Positions 32,524 to 44,142 are shown, numbered from the stretch's first letter. The stretch: DNA of 64,000 nucleotides from Siphlonurus alternatus (GCA_949825025.1 OX463782.1:38651951-38715950), one strand, 5' to 3'. Notes: generated by a model not told the origin, from the letters alone. Numbers and translations are program-made.

Positions 32524-33000
32524 TCCCCTTCCTACCTCTAAGGAGCCCCTTTTGCCTTTAAGTAGAACCAGGCAACCAAGCCACTGCCTCAAGTTATATT
32601 GTTCCTTGTCGGAGTATGAAAGTCAGAGCGAGTCCACTCCACTAAGTCTTAGGATGGAGGGGTACAGGGTTTAGAAGGAGCAGTGGGTGGGAGATTTTTG
32701 ACTTAAGAACTGCTCTAGAGTAGACCTAAACAATGGGCTCCCCACCCTCACCTTCCTTCCTGTCTACAAGTGGTATCAGGTAAAAGTGTGTCTCCAGCAC
32801 ATTTCTCCAGGTCTGAAGTCAGAGTGAGTCAGCTGGGGTTATGGAAGATGGAGGTGCAATGTGTGCATGGTATATTTAGTTAACATGAATGAACCCAACC
32901 ATGCATGACCCCTCTCCTCCCTTGCCAATTGATGGCACTAGGTAAGAGTGAAGAGTGTCGACATTCCTCGTCTGTTGCAAAGTCAAGAGTAAGTGATCAG
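32524..33000. repeat. Diverged tandem repeat, ~165-195-bp unit
   Basis: Three units each contain a C/T-rich start (ccttcctacctc, ccttccttcctg, cctctcctccct) and a later agtcagagcgagtc-like word, at 32621, 32817 and 32981. Spacing is 196 and 164 bp. A 65-codon frame in the third unit is not convincing as a gene. Confidence 0.5.
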
Positions 33001-34467
33001 ATTGTGAATGACAAAAAGAGCTCAAACAATGGTGACAAAAAATTACAAAAGGGAATAACGCAGATTATAGTGAAAAAAAAACATGACCCTGTCTACAACT
33101 GAGCTCGTCACTGGGATTAGCGACAGATCTGAGGCTTCACCTCTGGAACTTATCTGCTGGTCAAGTTAAAGAAGGATGTATTGTGATATTCAAAATGGTT
33201 CAACAATATGTTTAATATTGAACACCCAACTGACCAAGGACTTCAAGTTTTCTGTTATTAACCATTCCGGAAGTGATGCCAGTTCAAGCCTGAACACGAA
33301 GACATGAAGAGTACAAATTTCTTAAAAGTTAAAACTTCATTTTTTAAATTCTTCTGTATTCTTATAAAATTATTAATGCTTGCAAACATGACACAATATT
33401 TTCACAGAGAAAAATAAAATAAAATGAATGTTTAAAATATTTGAAGGATTTTTATTAATTACTGTAATTAAAAATTTAACTAATTATCTTTAATTAACTG
33501 CAAATTATGGTTTAATATGCTACTAAGTTACAGAAAAATATGTCCACAACAGTAAATTACATGGTAGGACACATTAATACAAAAATTACACTTTTAAGTT
33601 GCTTGAACATAGTGTCGGCAAGGCCCTTCAAAGTTACCCCATTGCCGGGGTAACTTTGAAGGGCCTGTTTTAATTTTTTTTTTTTTCAAGTTAATAATTC
33701 GGGCAAAAAAATTTTGCCAACACTTTTAGACACTTCTAGCTAATTAAGTTACACAACTGGTAATTTTTTTATTTGCCAGATTTTTTTTTTCTTTTTAAGT
33801 TATGATCAAAAATGTAGTTAAAACCCTAATGTTACCCCGGTTGACTGTAACATTATATCACAATAGTGTTTTTTTTTTACACTGATTTAAATTATATAAG
33901 GCAGTGTTCATGTTTCGTTAGTTTGTTTGTATTTTACACCATGTATTGATTTTTGTTTTCTTCTATTTATTTTTTTTTTACATATTATATAGTTAGAAAA
34001 TGCAGTGAAGTTTTTGAATTTAAAAGTATATTTGGGCTGTATAATGACAAACGTACACTCGTAAATGCTGCAGCGCCACATTCTGACATCGCTCCGTAAG
34101 GTTTGTTAGGAGAAAAATCTTATTTATTTTTTCATTCAAATTCTATGTTGCACAAAATCTCGAATATTTTTTATGTCGTGTAAAATGATCTTACCCGTGT
34201 GGCTCATATGAATTATTAATCTCTCCCTTCTTAAGAACCGGTGGAAAAAAATTAAAACCAGGTACCTCTGGATTAAAGGATAGGGAGCCTGATAGAACAT
34301 GTCGTCGCGCGCAAGTCGCGCGCTGGATTTTTATTGGCTAAGAAAATTGTGTCTTCAATGTTGAAGCTTCTCATTGTTCTGTTAGCTATGATTTTTTTTG
34401 TTTCAATTCTTTTTTAACATGAAGAAAATCTACTTCTCCCCCACGAACATTTAAACCATCTATAAAG
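33001..34467. other. Non-coding, with element ends
   Basis: Contains the small palindrome gcccttcaaagttacccc / ggggtaactttgaagggc at 33626-33664 and the inverted end at 33831. From 33850 to 34467 I see only AT-rich DNA and one CG-rich palindromic patch (cgcgcgcaagtcgcgcg at 34307). Confidence 0.4.
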
Positions 34468-34611
34468 CTAAATTATACTCATGGTGAATGCCCTCATGTA
34501 CATCCCCAGCTGGCACCACCTAAAGCCTTCTTCACAGTCTACCAGCTCAGTTTGTTTCCTTAATTCAAAGTGGTTGATGATTGTTGTAAAAAACTCATAG
34601 ATATGTTCTGG
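34468..34611 (-). CDS. Last coding exon of unknown - strand gene
   Basis: 47 codons plus TAG, starting PEHIYEFFTTIINHFELRKQ, then TELVDCEEGFRWCQL and MYMRAFTM. The sequence is well balanced and looks like a folded, helical protein end. The acceptor is a tandem pair, ttgtttag and ggtgcag. Using the second (exon start 34611) keeps phase 0 with the preceding exon, while the first would shift the frame. The gene is not recognised. Confidence 0.6.
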   Translation of the reverse strand, partial: PEHIYEFFTTIINHFELRKQTELVDCEEGFRWCQLGMYMRAFTMSII

Positions 34612-34742
34612 CTGCACCCTAAACAAAGAGCAAATTTGTTATTAATTACTGGCCCTTCAAGTAATAATCTTTGTGCTAGTAAAACTTTTATACCTTACTG
34701 GTATGTAGTACATTTTTTTTAAATTTATTATTCGTCACTAAC

Positions 34743-34811
34743 CTTGCTGCCTTTTGTCCTTAGCTCCAGGTTGTTGTCATTCAGCATCGTGATCTCGTAA
34801 TTGTTGTCAAC
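34743..34811 (-). CDS. Penultimate exon of the same unknown gene
   Basis: Donor GCAAG|GTTAGT at 34743. The open frame reads VDNNYEITMLNDNNLELRTK, then GSK, in phase 0 to the next exon. The acceptor is uncertain: the only AG nearby is acaacgaag (about 34812), with a moderate pyrimidine tract upstream. The frame stays open further upstream (QHNE). Earlier exons must lie at higher coordinates but were not found before the window becomes repeat-rich. Confidence 0.5.
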
Positions 34812-35061
34812 TTCGTTGTGTTGAACAATCACAGATGTAAAAGCACAAGATAATTATTAATCAATTGGAACACAAATCCAGCGAACATAACTTTTTAAAT
34901 AAATTTAATTAAATGTTTATTATGGATAATTTAATATTTTTAAATTAAGTTAGTATAATTAAAAGAAAAAGTTTAATTTAAGTGATTTTTTTTTGTTATT
35001 TTAATTTTATTATTCTTCAATATTTGCACCTAAAAAAAATATGAGCGACTGTTGACTTTGA

Positions 35062-36199
35062 ACAGGGTCGGACTGGGGTCAAAAGGCCAACTGAGCAATG
35101 AAAGGTGGAAAGGTGGAAGTCCACACACAATCGGGGGGGGGGGGGGGGATAGAGCCTCCCAAGCAGCCCGCCGCAGTCAGGATTTTTTTCAAAAATGGGC
35201 GTGGCTTGCTTATCTTTTCTTTTTTTAATACAAAAATGTCTAAACAACGCGAGATTTTATATTATTTTTTATGAAATTTTGGATTTGAAAAAAAAAAATT
35301 TTTTTTTTGATGATAACGCGATTCATATTTAAGAATCTGTCTATAATACTTTTTCTTTCACCTATAAGATTATGTTTGTTTTTTATCGAGGAGTTTTGCA
35401 AGTATTAAGGTCCAATGTTAAACGAATACAACCTTAAAACATTTTTCTGTGTGACTTTGGATCAAGAAATCTGGATCCGAGGTAATTTTGGTCCATGACC
35501 CCCCCCCCCCCCTCCAGTAGCTCACCGCAGGCATTTTTTTTTTTTAAAAGGACGGGGAAGTTGATGTTTCTTTTTTACAATTAAATTACGTATTTGAAAC
35601 AATTAAATCATGAAATGACAGTTTAAAAAATGATAAATATCTGCAGCTTAGAAATGTTATGTATTGATGTTTTATGCGCATGCAACCATGTCTCGTCGAT
35701 TGGAAACTATAAATTAAGTGGGTGCGATTCGTGCCATGAAGCAATTAGCCAGGTTTCTAACCACATTTAGCTTAACCACGTTAAGGTGGTTTAACACGTA
35801 AAACACGTATAGTTAAACGTGGTTAAGCTAAACGTGGTTAGAAACCTGGCTAACTGCTTCGTGAATCGCACCCAGCATTAACAAGTAGTAGATATATAAA
35901 ATTTGAAAGCTATATACCTGCATGATAATTTTTTTTTCTCATTGCACTGCATATAATACTTGAATCGAAGACCTCGAGTGAATTTTGCATTGTAATGTAA
36001 AATCCATTCAGTTTGTCACGAAAGAGAAACTTCTGCGTTCCGCCCAATTTTTTTTTACCGGAACGGCCGGACCGTTCCGCCACACTTTTATCACTGCGGG
36101 CGGGGCCGTGGGGGCCTACTTTTAACATTTTGGGGGCCTCCGATCTGGGGGACCTATTGAGCGATCGCTCACCAACTGATATTGCCAGTCCGAGACCTT
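35062..36199. mobile_element. Possible hAT-like element with nested insertions
   Basis: aacagggtcggactgg at about 35061 is the approximate inverse of ttgccagtccgagaccttg at 36182. Between them are C- and G-homopolymer runs and a complete nested hairpin (35722-35873). No exact target duplication was found and no transposase frame was recognised. Confidence 0.4.
35722..35873. repeat. Near-perfect hairpin element
   Basis: gggtgcgattcgtgccatga pairs with cttcgtgaatcgcaccc, and agccaggtttctaaccacat pairs with acgtggttagaaacctggct. The loop lies around 35798. The same gggtgcgattcacgaa end occurs at 61867 and, inverted, near 57365. Confidence 0.85.
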
Positions 36200-37224
36200 G
36201 TAGTCCAGGAAAGTTATGAAAATTATTTAAGGGACGTGGAAAAATTAGTTACCATCTGAAACTGCGTACACAGGTAACTGTCACCTATATAAACCCACTG
36301 TAAAAAGTCCCCTCGATTTTTCCCGGGACGATCGCCGGAATCCGGGTTTGTCCCGGAGAACTATCTAACAAATTTTAATAAATAAGATGTCAAATTGAAG
36401 CTGACATAGCACAGGATACGGGAAAAAATATTTTGGGTATGAAAAATTATTCTAACCTAGCAAAAAACAATAAATAATTAAATTATGCATAAATTATGTA
36501 CTTTTAATTAGAGATTGCACTGAAAGTATTACACATATCGATTTTGAGTTTATTTTCAATCATTTGCACAATTATACCAAGAATTTATTACTTATTGCAC
36601 GAAGAGTCAATCTTCAATAACAAATAAGTTAAAACCGATATTGTAAAAGAAAGCGGGTGAAGTTTTAGTTAGAGGGAGAGACGGAACAGCGGCTATATAT
36701 AAGCGTGTGAAACACATTGAAAAGCCTCGTTGTAGCGGCTGTTTTGATGCAACAAAGGAACAAGTAGTGATTATATCTGTATACGGTCACATTCTTAAAA
36801 ATATTATTTGCATTTTATTACCCGTAATAATTTCAGTTTTCACCTTCATTTATTGTAACCCATAAAAATAATATTCTGTGGGTAAGTTTGTAGGTTAATT
36901 AATTAATGTTTAATAAATAAATATCATGCTTACATACCAATATCACATGTATAAATTTTAAAGTTGATCTGCAGTTTGTTTTATAATTGCAAAACATATT
37001 AGCATAATACTCCTATGTGACATAAGTATATAATATATAATTCAATGTTAACTGCAGTTGATGTAAGATGTACAGTACTGTATCAATAATATCATGCACA
37101 CATATATGACAATTGAAATAAAATTGAGGATGATAATATTAAAGTGATTTATTTCTTTCAAATTGGAAATTCATATAGTAATTTTATTGTGGTCATGTTA
37201 AACGCTTTCATTATCATATTTATT
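36200..37224. other. Non-coding
   Basis: AT-rich. A TATATATAAG word at about 36694 is followed 30 bp later by a GC-richer patch, but there is no supported transcript. Confidence 0.35.
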
Positions 37225-37284
37225 TATTTATTTCTCATGTGGCTGTACATAATACAACATAGAGACAAAAATACTTAAAATACC

Positions 37285-38505
37285 TTAAAACCAAATTTCA
37301 CGAAAATCGCGCTATTGGTGATACCGGTCTGAAATTTTCTGTACTTGCTAATAACATCATTTGCATCAACGTTTTTGGCGAATTTCACAAAAAAGTTTAA
37401 TACGGTGACCTTGAGTGACCTTTGAACTTTGACCTCCGATTGATTTAAGTTTGACTTTTTTACAAGGAATCTAAGGCAGATATGAAAAAAATTGTCATAA
37501 GCAAATATGTTTGTAATAACACGGAGAGTAATTAGCAATTTTTGGAAATGACCTAAGTCAATAAAAAACAAAATGGTGGCCGACGAAACTTTTAATGACG
37601 TCTTTTTCGGCAGCTTTCTTGCTTATTTTAACTAAACTAGCAAATTTTTTAGTGTAAAATAGCAACTATCAATTGCCTACTATTATTACGATTAAAAAAA
37701 ATCACAATGCTTGTTGATAAGAGAAAAAGAACTCGAGATATTGTAATATCTACCGTAAAACGAGCACTTATTCCCTATGCTCTATTATAATACGTTTTTT
37801 TACTAAAATCCATACTTTTTGTGACAAAAACATTAAACATACAGACATGAATAATTGCATCATAAGAACCTTAAAAAATACTGTACTCTAAAATTTTGGA
37901 CCACCCTTTGACCCCTGGTGGCCTTTCAAAATGGCGGATGTGGAGAACAGGAAAGTATTATTTTCTGGCAAAAAAAAGGTCGGGGTAAAGATATATATTC
38001 CGCAGAAAAGATGCTTAGATGGTTGCAATTATTTAAAAAGGGTCCCAAAATGCAATGTTGCCAAATATAGCATCCTCAAAACCTAAATTTTATTTTCCTT
38101 TTTTCAATTAAAAGCGTATATTATAATCCATTCTTTCTGAAAGTGGAGGTTCTAATTTTCAAGCATGATTAATTAATTGGGGTCACGAGACCCCCCCCCC
38201 AAATCACATCCTCACCCTCCCCCCCAAATTGAAACATTTTACGCCTTCTGCCCAGGGTTCTTTAATCCATGATTGACTCGGGAAATTATAATTATATTGT
38301 TTTAGGCTATAGTCAGTGCATTGAAGTACTTGCAGTACGTATTTATACTAAATTTAGTATTTAGTATGTAATTATACTCAATAAAAATTAAAACAAAGAG
38401 TAATTTTAAGAAAGAGTGTCCCTAAATTAAAAAAGAAAAAAATGCTGCGTATCCAGCATTTCCCTGGATTAATCTTCCTAAAATCTGATTAATCACTTCG
38501 CTGGA
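37285..38505. repeat. Left arm of a long inverted repeat
   Basis: About 1.2 kb whose inverse lies at 39609-40862. Paired words include gaccttgagtgacctttgaa, aaaatggtggccgacgaaac, ggcagctttcttgcttattt and gactatagcctagaac-type segments. The homologous open frames on both arms (about 98-113 codons, starting MFF-DLGH) have frequent missense differences and are probably chance frames. It looks like two inverted copies of one repeat. Confidence 0.8.
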
Positions 38506-38525
38506 TCACCGTTCTTGCATTAGCA

Positions 38526-38854
38526 AGACAACATAATTGAAACTTTTTATTGCAGATATATAGAGGGTACCAAATTATGCTGCTCTGAATTTTTTCAGAT
38601 TTTTTTGAAACCCAGAACTATTTATAAATAATTGTTGGAAGTGCGGCCAAGCCCCCTGGAGGCGTCAATAGGCATCTCGGTCCTATCCTTTTAATTAAGG
38701 ATTCAGTGGTGCCAACTTAATTTACAGAAATTTCAATAATTATTTAAAAATAGTTCCGGGTTTCAAAAAAATCTGAACAAAATCAGAGTACTTGGCATAA
38801 CTTGGTGCCCTCTATTCATTTCTGCAATAAAAAATTTTCACGTATGTTGTCCAT
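38526..38854. repeat. Hairpin element, family F3
   Basis: agacaacataattg and ttattgcagatat are mirrored by ctgcaataaaaaatttt and cgtatgttgtcc. The interior carries gaacccagaac-type and gtcctatcctttt segments. It lies in the loop of the long inverted repeat. Confidence 0.8.
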
Positions 38855-39431
38855 TGTATGCTATCAAGGTTACACTGTATACGAATATATAATCAATGAC
38901 AATAATAAAACTAAATGAACTCTTCAATATACAGTGTCTTTTAGCATACGACATGATTTATATATTGATTTAATATGTTTTTATATCTAAATAATCATCA
39001 AGCACTAAGAATAATGGTACAATGTAATAATATAATGATATAAAATATCATGAGCCATACCTCTGTATTTCTCCATTTAATTTGAAACAGAAAATATTTT
39101 AACATTATTCCTCGCGCTAATGAAACATTAAAAAATGTAAAAAATGTTTTGGTGCATTGTGAGCATGCACGAACACGTTCTTTTTCCATTTCAGAACTCC
39201 GCTGTCTTTTCGATCGTACATATTTATATTATACAGATTGTACATTGTTTAAAGCAACGGTTAAGAGCATTATCATAAAATTAAGAGAACATTACTTCAA
39301 TACAGTATTTTTATCATATAAATTTTGCAACTTAATTTATGAGTGACTTTCGGGAGTGGAACGGAGGTATATACATAATCCGGCCCCCTTTACACGTTTA
39401 AGTCGACTCAGCAAGGGCAATATCGATCAGC
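38855..39431. other. Loop of the long inverted repeat, non-coding
   Basis: AT-rich. An acceptor-like tccatttcag at 39193 starts no convincing exon. Confidence 0.35.
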
Positions 39432-39598
39432 CGTGAATTCAGAAAAAAAAATAAAATAATGGGGGGAGGGGGGAGAGCTTCCTCCGTAAGGCAAATGGGA
39501 TCGGAAAAAAAATGGGTGTGGCAAATTTCTATATGGCCCTTGTTATATAAAATATATCGGGGGGGGGGTGCAACCCACCCCCTGGATCCGTGCCTTAA
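39432..39598. mobile_element. Decayed hAT-like element
   Basis: Two G-rich blocks and the right end cctggatccgtgcct match the small hAT-like family at 5026 and 13648. The left end is decayed. Confidence 0.5.
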
Positions 39599-39608
39599 TT
39601 GTTTAAAA

Positions 39609-40862
39609 TTAATCAGATTTTAGGAAGACTTGGATACGCAGCATTTTTTTCTTTTTTAAATTAGGGACACTCTTTCTTAAAATTACTCATTGTTTTAATT
39701 TTTTTTTAGTATAAATACGTACTATACTAACTGGCAATTACTTCAAACTTCAATGCACTGACTATAGCCTAGAACAATATAATTATAATAATTATAATTC
39801 CCCGAGTCAATCATGGATTAAAGTACCCTGGGCAGAAGGCGTAAAATGTTTCAATTTGGGGGGGGAGGGGGGAAGGGGAGGTGATTTTTTAAGTGGGGGG
39901 GGGGGAAGTTCTCGTGACCCCAATTAATGAATCATGCTTGAAAATTAGAACCTCCACTTTCAGAAAGAATAGATTATAATATACGCTTTTAATTGAAAAA
40001 AGGAAAATAAAATTTAGGTTTTGGGGGTGCTATATTTGGCAACATTGCATTTTGGGACCTTTTTTAAATAATTGCAACCATCTAAGCATCTTTTCTGCGG
40101 AATATATCTTTATCCCGACCTTTGGTTTGCCAGAAAATAATACTTTCCTGTTCTCCACATCCGTTATTTTAAAATGTCACCAGGGGTCAAAGGGTGGTCC
40201 AAAATTTTAGGGTACAGTATTTTTTAAAGTTCTTATGATGTAATTAATCATTTCAGTATGTTTAATGTCTTTGTCACAAAAAGTATGGATTTTAGTAAAA
40301 AAACGTATTATACTAGCATAGGGAGTAAGTGCTCGTTTGACGGTAGAAATTACAATATCTCGAGTTATTATTCTCTTATCAACAAGCATTATGATTCTTT
40401 TATTCGTAATGATAGTAGACAATTGATAGTTGCTATTTTACACTAAAAAGTTTGCTAGTTTGGTTAAAATAAGCAAGAAAGCTGCCGAAAAAGACGTCAT
40501 TAAAAGTTTCGTCGGCCGCCATTTTGTTTTTTATGGACTTAGGTCATTTCGAAAAATTGTTAATTACTCTCCGTTGTTTTACAAACATATTTGCCTATGA
40601 CAATTTTTTTCACATCTGCCTTAGATTCCTTGTAAAAAAATCAAACGTAAATCAATCGGAGGTCAAAGTTCAAAGGTCACTCAAGGTCACCGTATTACAC
40701 TTTTTTATGAGATCCGCCAAAAAAGTTGATGCAAATGATGTTATTAGCAATTACGGAAATTTTCAGCCTAGTATCACCAATAATAATAATATTAACGCGG
40801 CAAATGTGGCAATGCCACGGTGGCCCGCGAATGCAATAGCGCGATTTTTGCCATTAATTCCC
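39609..40862. repeat. Right arm of the long inverted repeat
   Basis: Inverse of 37285-38505, with a ~50-bp insertion (taataatattaacgcggcaa onward) near 40785. The inner ends of the two arms are about 1.1 kb apart. Confidence 0.8.
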
Positions 40863-41410
40863 TAACTATAAAAAATTTACATGAAACAGTATTAAATGCA
40901 CTTAGAATTATCAATAAAAATTAAAACAGACATTAAATAAACATTTATACACATATATAAATCATGATAATACATCATAGTAGCATTGATCCACTATGTT
41001 AAATTCTTAAGACTGATATATTTTTTACTGAATATATATAATATAATATATATAATGAATATATAAGTTGAGTAATACATATATTTGTCATATAAGGGTG
41101 ATTTGCAGCATTCAACTCCTCGGCAGGTATAGTAGCGCACATTGGATTATAGTGGGGTGACCATGATGCATATACATATTTGTTGGATATTATATGCATT
41201 ACATTTTGTAGCCTCAACTTATCAAATGGATTCGAGAGAGCCCACACTAAGGGAATGTGTATTCTATATTTTAGTTTCTCCTTGTATTGCATATTCCCAA
41301 GCTGTTGGTGAGTTGGTGTGATATTAGAGAGATACCAAATAATCCAGGCGTGTACTTATAATGTATGGTACACGTGGTGGTAGAAATATAATTACTGACG
41401 CAAAAGGCTG
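40863..41410. other. Non-coding
   Basis: AT-rich. A 97-codon frame on the - strand (41292-40999) has mixed residues but no splice or domain support. Confidence 0.35.
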
Positions 41411-41414
41411 AGGA

Positions 41415-41700
41415 GAAGACAGCTCATGGCGATAATACTGAAGTGACTGAGGGAACCATGGAAAACCTTAGTCAGGATGGATACCTTTAATTTTTTTTCT
41501 TTTCATTAATAAAAAAATCAATATTTGCAAAAGCAAAAGTACACATAATTAAATGTAGTTGGATGGATAACCGTTTTAAGAAATAATTTCATTGCTCTCT
41601 TCATCATTCATCTAACATTCCAGTATATATGATGATACACTTGTACACTTGTGTGAGTTTTTCTAGGTTTTGCACATTTTAAGTTTTTCGATACAACAAT
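41415..41700. mobile_element. Diverged, rearranged copy of the 5S-derived SINE
   Basis: 41558-41690 matches the SINE body on the + strand (tggatggataaccg, then tgatgatacacttg and tgtgtgagtttttctagg). 41438-41490 matches the SINE on the - strand (gactgagggaaccatggaaa). The inverted junction indicates rearrangement or two old insertions. Confidence 0.6.
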
Positions 41701-42300
41701 AATTTATTTATTTACAAGTTTATAACAATTTATTGTTGAACGATTAATCTAAGTTACTTGGTTATAGTCAAAGAATATTACCCTGCAAACGAATCGAATG
41801 AAATAATTTTTAAAAAATTGAGAATGTTCTAAAACTTAATCGCTAGCTTATGGTTTGAGCAAAATAAATTCAATCTTGCAGTTTAAAACAGCTCTATTTC
41901 CAGTTTCCGTCCACAAGGCTAATGTTAAACTTCTACCTCAGTTTTACAAAAATGAAATAAGGCAGATTCGCTTCAAAATTTGTATGCCACCTATTTGTGG
42001 TGAGTTCTAAGTCCCCTGTAAGTCTTGTTGCATTCAAGCGGTACGATTGCGAGGTATCAATCTACTTAGATTCATCCTTGAATTTGATTTTATTTTTCAT
42101 TGCACCTTGCAACGTGACGTTATAAAATATGACTGTGTTTAAATATTTATAACAAGTATAATAACAATTAAAACTAAGTAAGTATATTATAACTACATAC
42201 TAAAATTTTTCAAAAACATCAAAACAAAGGGATAACAAAAGTAAATGACGTGTCAAAATGATATTTATTATATATTTATTATGTACATTATAACAATCAA
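41701..42300. other. Non-coding AT-rich DNA
   Basis: Nothing recognised. Confidence 0.4.
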
Positions 42301-42450
42301 TTAAGGGAGGTCGCACACAGACTTTTATTTCTACGATCGTACGTATCTCATTTAGATTAGGTTCTAAATTTTTTATCATACGAAAGCAAACGATACGAAG
42401 TTGTGTGCGCGCACACCTGATCGCACATGTTCTTATTTCATCATACGCTG
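42301..42450. repeat. Dispersed element, copy 2
   Basis: Matches 4190-4400 at both ends (ggtcgcacac and cacacctgatcgca) with a diverged middle. Confidence 0.45.
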
Positions 42451-42486
42451 CGAGAACATGAATGCGTGATTCCTGTCTGCGACATC

Positions 42487-42536
42487 TAAAAGTTTATGCT
42501 TGTCGCAGTCTGCAACAAGCATAAACTTTTAGATGC
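42487..42536. repeat. Perfect short hairpin
   Basis: catctaaaagtttatgcttg and its exact inverse caagcataaacttttagatg are separated by about 10 nt (tcgcagtctgcaa). Confidence 0.9.
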
Positions 42537-42562
42537 TGAATTGGTTTGAGTACTGTAATTAG

Positions 42563-42772
42563 GTCAGTACAAAATTTTTCCAATTTCGTCTTACATCCAG
42601 CACTTTTGATTTAGTATAAAACACTTAATCCAAGTACAAATTTGGTACTGCTGAAAAAAGAGTCAAATAAAGTACCAAAAATTGACTGTCTTTTTTCAGT
42701 ACCAAATTTGGATTAAGTGTTTTATAGGTCAAAATTTGTGGATGTAAGACGAAATTGGAAAAATTGTGTACT
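42563..42772. repeat. Hairpin element
   Basis: agtacaaaatttttccaatt and tcgtcttacatcc pair with ggatgtaagacga and aattggaaaaattgtgtact. An inner pair (acttaatccaagtacaaat and tttggattaagtgt) follows. About 210 bp, non-coding. Confidence 0.85.
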
Positions 42773-42866
42773 AAAAGTTTAGTATGTATAACTCGCAAGA
42801 GATACACGTATTTCGAGGTTTCCGTATTACGTGTTTTAATATTAAGTAATTGATTGTATCATTCAG

Positions 42867-43077
42867 GGAGATCATCACAGTGAACCTTCGCAAGTCATAC
42901 GTCAAGTCAAGTACCTGGGACCCTTAGGGTGGCTATCACTTCCCCAGGAGCAAGGACGAGTTCCCCTACCGCACCGGCACCTGGGTGAACCCAACCAGGG
43001 GCCTAGCAGTGGTGCTCAGTTTGCCGTCCGAGGACCTTCAGAAGGCTTGCAGTGGAGGAAACCAGGAAACTTTCAGG
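42867..43077 (+). CDS. DEG/ENaC (pickpocket-like) channel, upstream exon
   Basis: Acceptor attgtatcattcag, donor TTCAGG|GTAGGA. From the Gly-Gly-Tyr at 42928 it reads GGYHFPRSKDEFPYRTGTWV, then a GLAVVLSLPSEDLQKAC segment. This fits the extracellular region of DEG/ENaC subunits after TM1 (…GY…YP-R…GL-V-L…C), which normally continues GFKVLLHNP-EFP. The next exon supplies exactly that. Odd point: an in-frame TAG at 42925-42927 splits the exon after STWDP. Either this is a nonsense change, or the TAG is itself an acceptor (gacccttag) and the exon starts at 42928. Earlier exons (TM1) were not found. Confidence 0.65.
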
Positions 43078-43109
43078 GTAGGAACGGAGGAATAGTTTTT
43101 TACTGTATG

Positions 43110-43502
43110 AAGGGTTGAGATAAAACGAAATAGTAGTCCCATATGATTAATATGTAAACCTTAGCAACCTCATAATTAATAATTCTGTTTTTTTTTTTGG
43201 TTGTATTTTTTATTTTTTTTTACAGACAGTTTTTAGCATCAAAAAAATGTAGAAATATTAATTGGAAAACGATCGGAAGAGCTTTTTTTTTAAATTAATT
43301 TATTTGTTTAGGTCTGGACGTATATCTAAAAATTTAAAAAAATTATTTAAAAAAATCGGCTGGTGCAATTGTTTTGAAATTGTTTCTACTTTTTTTGGTT
43401 CTAAGGACTGTCTTTAAAAAAAAATCAGTATTAATTTGAGGTTGCTAAGGTTTACATTTTAATCAAATGGGACTACTACAATTAATGTTTCGTGTTATCT
43501 TA
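43110..43502. repeat. Hairpin element, family F2 variant
   Basis: gttgagataaaacgaaatag and tagtcccatatgattaatat are mirrored by ttaatcaaatgggactacta and tttcgtgttatctta. It lies about 30 bp after the channel exon, in its intron. Confidence 0.8.
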
Positions 43503-43749
43503 TATTTATATCCTAAATTAAACAACTGTATATAATATATGTCTAATTCTCTACATAATATATAGTAATCAGTTATCTTAAAAAATAGACAACCTGCACG
43601 AAATTTCATAATTTTCTTTTATGTAATTTGATAGAGGACCTCATGGACATATATGGATAAAAAAAAATCTGTTATTTTACCGACTAAATTACAACACAAA
43701 CTTAAAATTGAAGAGAAAACACTATTCATCCAACCGTTTTTAACGTGCA

Positions 43750-43751
<2 letters not shown>

Positions 43752-43836
<85 letters not shown>
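43752..43836. repeat. (TA)n microsatellite
   Basis: About 85 bp of pure TA within the channel intron. Confidence 0.97.
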
Positions 43837-43840
<4 letters not shown>

Positions 43841-44142
43841 AAGACGCTGGCATGATTATAAAGTGACAGCGTTTGTATCTGGATTTTTTTAGGGTTAATA
43901 AAATTCAAATAAGTAAAATGAAATTTACCAACCACTATTTTAAAATCAAAGGTTTTAAGCTCATATATATTATTATATATAATATTTAATATTATATATA
44001 ATATAATATTTAATTTTTTTATTGATAAAAACAAGAATATATGCATTCTATTAAGCAAGGCCAGAAGCTGTTTTACAATTATTATATCTTAAATTTTGAA
44101 GAGCTCAGCAGAAAGCAAAAAAATAATAATAATAATAATAAA

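Larger units (their letters stand above)
22717..33848. mobile_element. Possible pogo-like element interrupted by nested insertions
   Basis: The word gtcaaccggggtaac (22720-22734) recurs inverted at 33831-33845, each near a TA dinucleotide. Subterminal ggggtaactttgaagggc motifs occur near both ends (about 23154 and 33650). Removing the nested foldback (24043-32248) leaves about 2.9 kb, a plausible size for a pogo/Tigger-type transposon. The interior near 33140-33330 has only faint, frame-broken resemblance to the C-terminal region of arthropod transposon proteins (GTYLLVK and a later KPEHEDM). No DDE triad is visible. This is an inference; the ends could also belong to two separate elements. 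Confidence 0.35.

Noticed and set aside
36680..36760. TATATATAAG followed by a GC-richer patch as a promoter
   Set aside because: TA-rich words are everywhere in this DNA, and no exon or donor follows.
37275..37571. Homologous ~100-codon frames on the two arms of the long inverted repeat (also 40524-40865)
   Set aside because: The arms differ at many non-synonymous sites, the frames have no recognised domain, and one is extended by an insertion. More likely repeat sequence than a gene.
41000..41292. 97-codon - strand frame as a gene
   Set aside because: No splice sites, no recognisable domain, and AT-rich composition like the flanks.
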